This document shows positions 59,682-64,000 of a stretch of DNA of 64,000 nucleotides, piece by piece. The notes below the pieces were generated by a model. The model did not search any database, had not been told where the DNA came from, and was given only the letters and a program-made list of their open reading frames with translations. Origin of the DNA: Nitrosomonas stercoris (GTDB lineage: Bacteria > Pseudomonadota > Gammaproteobacteria > Burkholderiales > Nitrosomonadaceae); assembly GCA_006742785.1 (NCBI GenBank), contig AP019755.1, positions 1,674,001 through 1,738,000 on the forward strand. Direction: 5' to 3'. The position numbers and the translations under genes are program-made. Each line of letters starts with the position of its first letter. Position 1 is the first letter of the stretch.

Positions 59682-59698
59682 ATTACTATTTCTATTTT

Positions 59699-60796
59699 AT
59701 GTTACAAAATATGCTACCTGAGCCAGCTTATCGGCATGGCTCGATAGATAAAATTGGTGTGTTGTTGGTTAATTTAGGTACACCAGATGCGCCGGATGCC
59801 AAGTCTTTGCGAGTCTATCTGAAACAGTTTTTGAGTGAGCCACGCATTATTGAATTTCCACGCTGGTTATGGTGGTTTATTTTGCATGGCATTATTTTGA
59901 CTATCCGGCCAGCAAAATCAGCAGAGAAATATGCTCAAATCTGGTTACCGGAAGGCTCACCACTCAAGATTCATACAGAACGACAGACCGAGCAGGTTGC
60001 TGCTTTATTGAAAGAACAACTTGGCATCCCACTGGTGGTGGAATACGCCATGATTATTGGTACGCCATCTATTGCTGAGCAATTGCAGCACATGAAAGCG
60101 CAAGGCTGCAGTCGTATTTTGGTGTTATCGTTATTTCCGCAATATGCTGCCAGCAGCAGTGGCTGCGTGTTGGAGAGTGTCTTTACCGAGCTGAGTAAAA
60201 TGCGCAATATTCCTGATATTCGTACGGTTAAACATTATCATGATCATCCGGATTATATTGCTGCTTTGGCACAAAATATCCGCGATTATTGGGGAAAATA
60301 TGGCAAACCTAACAAATTGATCATCAGTTTTCATGGTGTGCCACGCAAAACGTTAGAGAAAGGAGATCCTTATTATTGTGAATGTCAGAAAACTGGGCGA
60401 TTATTAGCAACGGCATTAGCATTGACAGATGATCAATATCAAATATGCTTTCAATCTCGTTTCGGTTTTTCCAAATGGCTCAGCCCTTATACGGCGGAAG
60501 TGATAAAAGAACTAGGGCAGCAGCAAACCAAGCGTATTGATGTTGTTTGTCCTGGTTTTGTTGCAGATTGCCTGGAAACCCTGGAAGAAATTGCCATAGA
60601 AGGCAAAGAAATATTCATCGGGGCTGGGGGAGGAGAATTCCATTACATTCCGAGCTTGAACGAACACCCAGAATGGATTAAGACGTTAGGTAATATTATT
60701 CAAACTCATCTATCGGGTTGGATGGAACAACAAGCCTTGGAGGAAGAAAGCACACAATCACGTGCGCGCGCATTGGCATTGGGTGCAGAAAAATAA
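59699..60796 (+). CDS. hemH: Ferrochelatase
   Basis: A 365-residue enzyme inserting iron into protoporphyrin IX. Blocks: GVLLVNLGTPDAPDAKSLRV, the regulatory-looking LFPQYAASSSG, the active-site His in IISFHGVP, CQKTGRLLATAL, FQSRFGFSKWLSPYT, the conserved Glu-bearing CPGFVADCLETLEEIAIEG, and FHYIPSLNEHPEWI. It starts 17 bases after hrcA. Heme demand is high in cytochrome-rich ammonia oxidisers. Confidence 0.96.
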   Translation: MLQNMLPEPAYRHGSIDKIGVLLVNLGTPDAPDAKSLRVYLKQFLSEPRIIEFPRWLWWFILHGIILTIRPAKSAEKYAQIWLPEGSPLKIHTERQTEQVAALLKEQLGIPLVVEYAMIIGTPSIAEQLQHMKAQGCSRILVLSLFPQYAASSSGCVLESVFTELSKMRNIPDIRTVKHYHDHPDYIAALAQNIRDYWGKYGKPNKLIISFHGVPRKTLEKGDPYYCECQKTGRLLATALALTDDQYQICFQSRFGFSKWLSPYTAEVIKELGQQQTKRIDVVCPGFVADCLETLEEIAIEGKEIFIGAGGGEFHYIPSLNEHPEWIKTLGNIIQTHLSGWMEQQALEEESTQSRARALALGAEK

Positions 60797-60889
60797 TGTG
60801 TGCGCGTATGTTTTTATTGGTTGATAATTAGCACCGGCATTTTTTTGATGAGTGCTCTGTGGATGCGGATAGTAGAAAATGAGGAAAAT

Positions 60890-61684
60890 ATGAGACTGAC
60901 AATAGCAAAGCTACTGTTCATCTGTTTATCTGTCAGCTTGTTGGTTGCTTGTGCGACTTCGCCTACAGGCCGAACACAATTGATATTTATGCCTGATTCA
61001 GAAGTAAATAGCATGGGTCTACAAGCATTTGACACCATGAAACGAGACAATCCGGTGAGTCGTAATGCAGCCAGCAATCAATTTGTGAATTGTGTGGCAA
61101 ATGCCATTACACGAGAAGTAGGTGGAGAATGGGAAGTAGTGGTGTTTGAAGATCAAACTTTGAATGCTTTTGCATTACCTGGTGGGAAAATTGGTGTTCA
61201 CACTGGTTTATTGGATTTAGTGGATAATCAGGATCAGCTAGCAGTTGTCATTGGGCACGAAGTCGGACATGTGATTGCGCGCCATAGCAATGAGCGTTTA
61301 TCACAACAAGTAGGTACAAATATGGGCGTGTCACTCGTTCAGGCAGTTGCTGCTCCACAATCAGCGCTGGGACAAACTGCAATTGGTTTACTGGGTGTTG
61401 GAGCACAATATGGCATTATCATGCCTTACAGCAGATTACAGGAATCCGAAGCCGATACAATCGGATTAGATTTGATGGCCAAAGCCGGGTTTAATCCAGC
61501 TGAAAGTATCAGGTTGTGGCAAAAAATGGATCAGGCAAGTCAGGGTGCACAGCCAGTAGAATTTCTCTCTACCCACCCTTCTCATTCCTCTCGTATTGAG
61601 AGTTTGCGGACACGCTTGCCTCAAGCACAGCAGTTTCAACAGCAGGCACACGCTGCTGGAAAAAGACCGCATTGTGTTAAATAG
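60890..61684 (+). CDS. M48-family zinc metalloprotease lipoprotein
   Basis: I start at ATG 60890, preceded by GAGGA, because it gives a lipoprotein signal with lipobox LVAC (Cys21); an in-frame start at 60800 would bury it behind another hydrophobic leader. The 264-residue product has the zinc motif HEVGH at 123-127 and the third ligand region SRLQESEADTIGLDLM. ALPGGKIGVHTGLL and STHPSHSSRIESL are typical of the LoiP/YcaL-type periplasmic proteases that trim envelope proteins. Confidence 0.92.
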   Translation: MRLTIAKLLFICLSVSLLVACATSPTGRTQLIFMPDSEVNSMGLQAFDTMKRDNPVSRNAASNQFVNCVANAITREVGGEWEVVVFEDQTLNAFALPGGKIGVHTGLLDLVDNQDQLAVVIGHEVGHVIARHSNERLSQQVGTNMGVSLVQAVAAPQSALGQTAIGLLGVGAQYGIIMPYSRLQESEADTIGLDLMAKAGFNPAESIRLWQKMDQASQGAQPVEFLSTHPSHSSRIESLRTRLPQAQQFQQQAHAAGKRPHCVK

Positions 61685-61797
61685 AAATTTAAGCCTGCTA
61701 GCTACTATTGATATTGTCAGAGCTTTTGACATTATCACTACAGAATAGTTGTTTGCTGGTTCTTGGAGATTATTTTTTATTTAGGAGATAAAAACAA

Positions 61798-62670
61798 ATG
61801 TCGCAGAAACATCCTGTTGTTGCCATAACTGGATCTTCCGGAGCAGGAACCTCTACAGTTAAGGCAAGTTTTGAACATATTTTTCGACGCGAGAAACTCA
61901 GTGTTGCGGTAGTAGAAGGGGATAGTTTTCATCGCTATGATCGTGAATCCATGAAGCAAGCTGTTGCGGAATCGGAAAAAGGAGGGGGGCGGCCGATCAG
62001 TCATTTTGGACCAGAGGCTAATGAGTTTGAGAAGTTGGAAACTTTATTCAGGACGTATGGAGAAAGTGGTTCCGGGGAAACACGCCTGTACTTGCATAAT
62101 GAAGAAGAGGCCAAACCTTATAACCAGAAGCCAGGTACCTTTACTCCGTGGAAAACCATTGAGCCAGGCACAGATTTATTGTTTTATGAAGGCTTGCATG
62201 GAGGGGTAAAAAGTGACACGGCAGATGTTGGTCAGTATGTAGATTTGCTGGTAGGGGTGGTACCAATTGTTAATTTGGAATGGATTCAGAAAATCTTTCG
62301 TGATACCGCAGCCAGAGGCTATTCCTGTGAAGCCGTTACACACACCATCTTGCGCCGTATGCATGATTATGTGCATTACATTACCCCACAATTTTCACGT
62401 ACCCATGTGAATTTTCAGCGGGTACCGACAGTGGATACCTCCAATCCATTTATCGCACGTGATATTCCAACGCTAGACGAAAGTATGGTGGTGATTCGTT
62501 TTCGTGATGATCACGGTGCTGATTTCTTTCCCTATCTGCTGAGTATGATAGACGGCTCCTTCATGTCTCGTACCAACACGATTGTTGTGCCTGGTGGAAA
62601 AATGGGTATGGCAATTGAACTTATTTTGACACCGCTGCTTTTGGATCTAGTTACTAAAAGCAGAAAATAA
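61798..62670 (+). CDS. prkB: Phosphoribulokinase
   Basis: A 290-residue class I (proteobacterial) phosphoribulokinase, which makes ribulose-1,5-bisphosphate, the substrate of RuBisCO. The nucleotide loop reads ITGSSGAGTSTVK (about 10-22), followed by VVEGDSFHRYDR, the catalytic acidic region FHR...ESEKGGGRPISHFGPEAN, YEGLHGG and the C-terminal VVPGGKMGMAIELILTPLL. AGGAG at 61783-61787 is a strong ribosome site. With tkt, gap, pgk and fba it shows a Calvin cycle; this copy is unlinked to them in the window. Confidence 0.96.
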   Translation: MSQKHPVVAITGSSGAGTSTVKASFEHIFRREKLSVAVVEGDSFHRYDRESMKQAVAESEKGGGRPISHFGPEANEFEKLETLFRTYGESGSGETRLYLHNEEEAKPYNQKPGTFTPWKTIEPGTDLLFYEGLHGGVKSDTADVGQYVDLLVGVVPIVNLEWIQKIFRDTAARGYSCEAVTHTILRRMHDYVHYITPQFSRTHVNFQRVPTVDTSNPFIARDIPTLDESMVVIRFRDDHGADFFPYLLSMIDGSFMSRTNTIVVPGGKMGMAIELILTPLLLDLVTKSRK

Positions 62671-62680
62671 TCTTTCTCCT

Positions 62681-62721
62681 GTTTCTATCCGCCTTAACTA
62701 TTTTAGTTGGTGGATAGAAAC
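62681..62721 (+). terminator. Long hairpin after prkB
   Basis: GTTTCTATCCGCC (62681-62693) pairs with GGTGGATAGAAAC (62709-62721) with one wobble, and the stem partly extends inward (AACT with AGTT). It starts ten bases after the prkB stop. The T-rich tract following (TTTCTTTT) lies about ten bases on, so termination is likely but not textbook. Confidence 0.65.
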
Positions 62722-62739
62722 TTCAGCTGTTTCTTTTCT

Positions 62740-64000
62740 ATGACTGCTCTACTTAGTAATCTCAATCCGGAGCAGCTTGAGGCTGTCACCTGGCCACACC
62801 AATCTGCTTTAATTTTGGCGGGAGCGGGCAGTGGTAAAACCCGGGTATTGACGACACGAATTGCCTATTTGCTGCAATCAGGACATGCTCAGCCACACAA
62901 CATTCTGGCGGTAACTTTTACCAATAAAGCAGCGCGCGAGATGGTGGCGCGCATTAGTGCGCTGCTGCCAGTGAATGTTCGTGGCATGTGGATTGGTACT
63001 TTTCATGGTTTATGCCATCGCATGTTACGCGCGCATTATCAGGATGCCGGTTTGCCGCAGGCTTTTCAGATACTGGATATGGCCGATCAGCTAGCAGTTA
63101 TTAAACGTTTGCTGAAGGCACGGCAATTAGATGACAAAGCGTTGCCGCCCAAACAATTACAATGGTTTATTAATCATGCCAAAGAAGAAGGGTTGCGTGC
63201 TTCGCAGATGCCTGCAGATGACAGCTTTAATCAACTGTTGGCGGAATGTTATCTGGCGTATGAAACAATCTGCATTCGAGAAGGAACAGTCGATTTTGCT
63301 GAATTATTGTTGCGTTGCTATGAATTATTAAGCCGCAATGAAATTTTGCGTGACCATTATCGCAACCGCTTCCAGCATATATTAGTAGATGAATTTCAGG
63401 ATACGAATCGGCTGCAATACAAATGGATCAAACTGCTCGCAGGAATCGATGCTCAACAACCTGCTGCTGTTTTTGCAGTGGGTGACGATGATCAAAGTAT
63501 TTACGCATTTCGCGGTGCCTATGTTGGCAACATGCGTGCTCTGGAACGAGATTTCAACATAGCAAAGATTATTCGGCTGGAGCAGAACTACCGTTCTCAG
63601 GGCAATATTTTGGATGCAGCCAATGCGTTAATAGCCAATAACAAAGGACGTTTGGGCAAAAACTTGTGGACAGCAGCCGGACAAGGAGAGCCAGTCAGAG
63701 TGTATGCCGCGATCACCGATATGGATGAAGCGGGTTTCATTGTGGATGAAGTGAAAGCGCTGCATGCTGAAGGGATAGCGCTTTCCGAAATAGCATTGCT
63801 GTATCGCTCTAACGCGCAATCACGTGTGCTGGAACATAGTTTATTCAATGCTGCGATTTCTTATCGCGTTTATGGTGGTATGCGTTTTTTTGATCGCCAG
63901 GAGGTCAAGCACGCGTTAGCTTATTTACGACTAATGATTCTGCCTGATGATGATCATGCACTGCTGCGCATCATCAATTTTCCGCCCAGAGGCATTGGTA
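62740..64000 (+). CDS. uvrD: UvrD/Rep-type DNA helicase, 3' end beyond window
   Basis: ATG 62740 opens a frame that runs off the right edge (420 codons seen of an expected 700-plus). The N-terminus LNPEQLEAVTWPHQSALILA, Walker A GAGSGKT (28-34), motif Ia VTFTNKAAREM, Walker B ILVDEFQDTN, motif III VGDDDQSIYAFRGA and motif IV RLEQNYRSQGNILDAAN are all present, defining a superfamily 1A 3'-5' helicase. The opening and overall pattern favour UvrD over Rep, but the C-terminal half that would decide is missing. Confidence 0.92.
   Translation, partial: MTALLSNLNPEQLEAVTWPHQSALILAGAGSGKTRVLTTRIAYLLQSGHAQPHNILAVTFTNKAAREMVARISALLPVNVRGMWIGTFHGLCHRMLRAHYQDAGLPQAFQILDMADQLAVIKRLLKARQLDDKALPPKQLQWFINHAKEEGLRASQMPADDSFNQLLAECYLAYETICIREGTVDFAELLLRCYELLSRNEILRDHYRNRFQHILVDEFQDTNRLQYKWIKLLAGIDAQQPAAVFAVGDDDQSIYAFRGAYVGNMRALERDFNIAKIIRLEQNYRSQGNILDAANALIANNKGRLGKNLWTAAGQGEPVRVYAAITDMDEAGFIVDEVKALHAEGIALSEIALLYRSNAQSRVLEHSLFNAAISYRVYGGMRFFDRQEVKHALAYLRLMILPDDDHALLRIINFPPRGIG

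Noticed and set aside
60800..60889. Longer N-terminus for the M48 protease
   Set aside because: It adds an unrelated hydrophobic leader before a clean lipoprotein signal that has its own ribosome site.

Overview
The window looks like the chromosome of a chemolithoautotrophic betaproteobacterium, most probably an ammonia oxidiser of the Nitrosomonas type. The pointers are a Calvin-cycle block (tkt-gap-pgk-pyk-fba plus a proteobacterial phosphoribulokinase), hopanoid genes, a cytochrome-fused FTR1 iron permease, betaproteobacterial gene neighbourhoods (nadK-recN/hrcA-hemH; dacA-dat-ybeD-lipB-lipA; rplM-rpsI-argC-bactofilin) and IS5-type elements. The genus is an inference: no ammonia monooxygenase, RuBisCO or rRNA gene lies in the window.

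Layout. 1-1772 is a truncated membrane PAS-GGDEF(-EAL) gene. 2101-3467 is a FadL-type outer membrane porin broken by one frameshift. 3514-5186 is mrp/apbC-dcd, divergent from metG (5289-7391). 7394-7700 holds a decayed alkB relic, followed by the iron permease and sbcB. An IS5-type element (11312-12160) precedes the carbon cluster on the minus strand (12268-19567). A tRNA-Ser (UGA) follows, then hpnH, hpnB and an MlaC/HpnM-like gene, gyrA, and the serine/aromatic block serC-serA-pheA-hisC-tyrA.

A second IS5-type element (31629-32472) marks the left edge of the most distinctive region, 32844-47450. This is a tightly overlapping operon made of a 2531-residue single-module reducing polyketide synthase without thioesterase, an alpha-oxoamine synthase, and a complete CtrA/KpsM/KpsT/KpsE-like ABC export system, followed by a long repeat-built coiled-coil protein. 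The simplest reading is that the PKS makes a long reduced acyl chain, the PLP enzyme releases it by condensation with an amino acid to give a sphingoid-like amino lipid, and the export machinery moves this lipid, or a polysaccharide anchored on it, to the cell surface. From memory, the closest described parallel is the wcbR/wcbT pair in the Burkholderia pseudomallei capsule locus. No glycosyltransferase or KpsC/KpsS gene is present here.

After the island come ttcA, the lipoate and cell-wall genes on the minus strand, ribosomal proteins L13/S9 with a clear promoter and terminator, argC, a membrane coiled-coil/bactofilin pair, recN-nadK, hrcA-hemH, an M48 lipoprotein protease, prkB, and the start of uvrD, which runs off the right edge.
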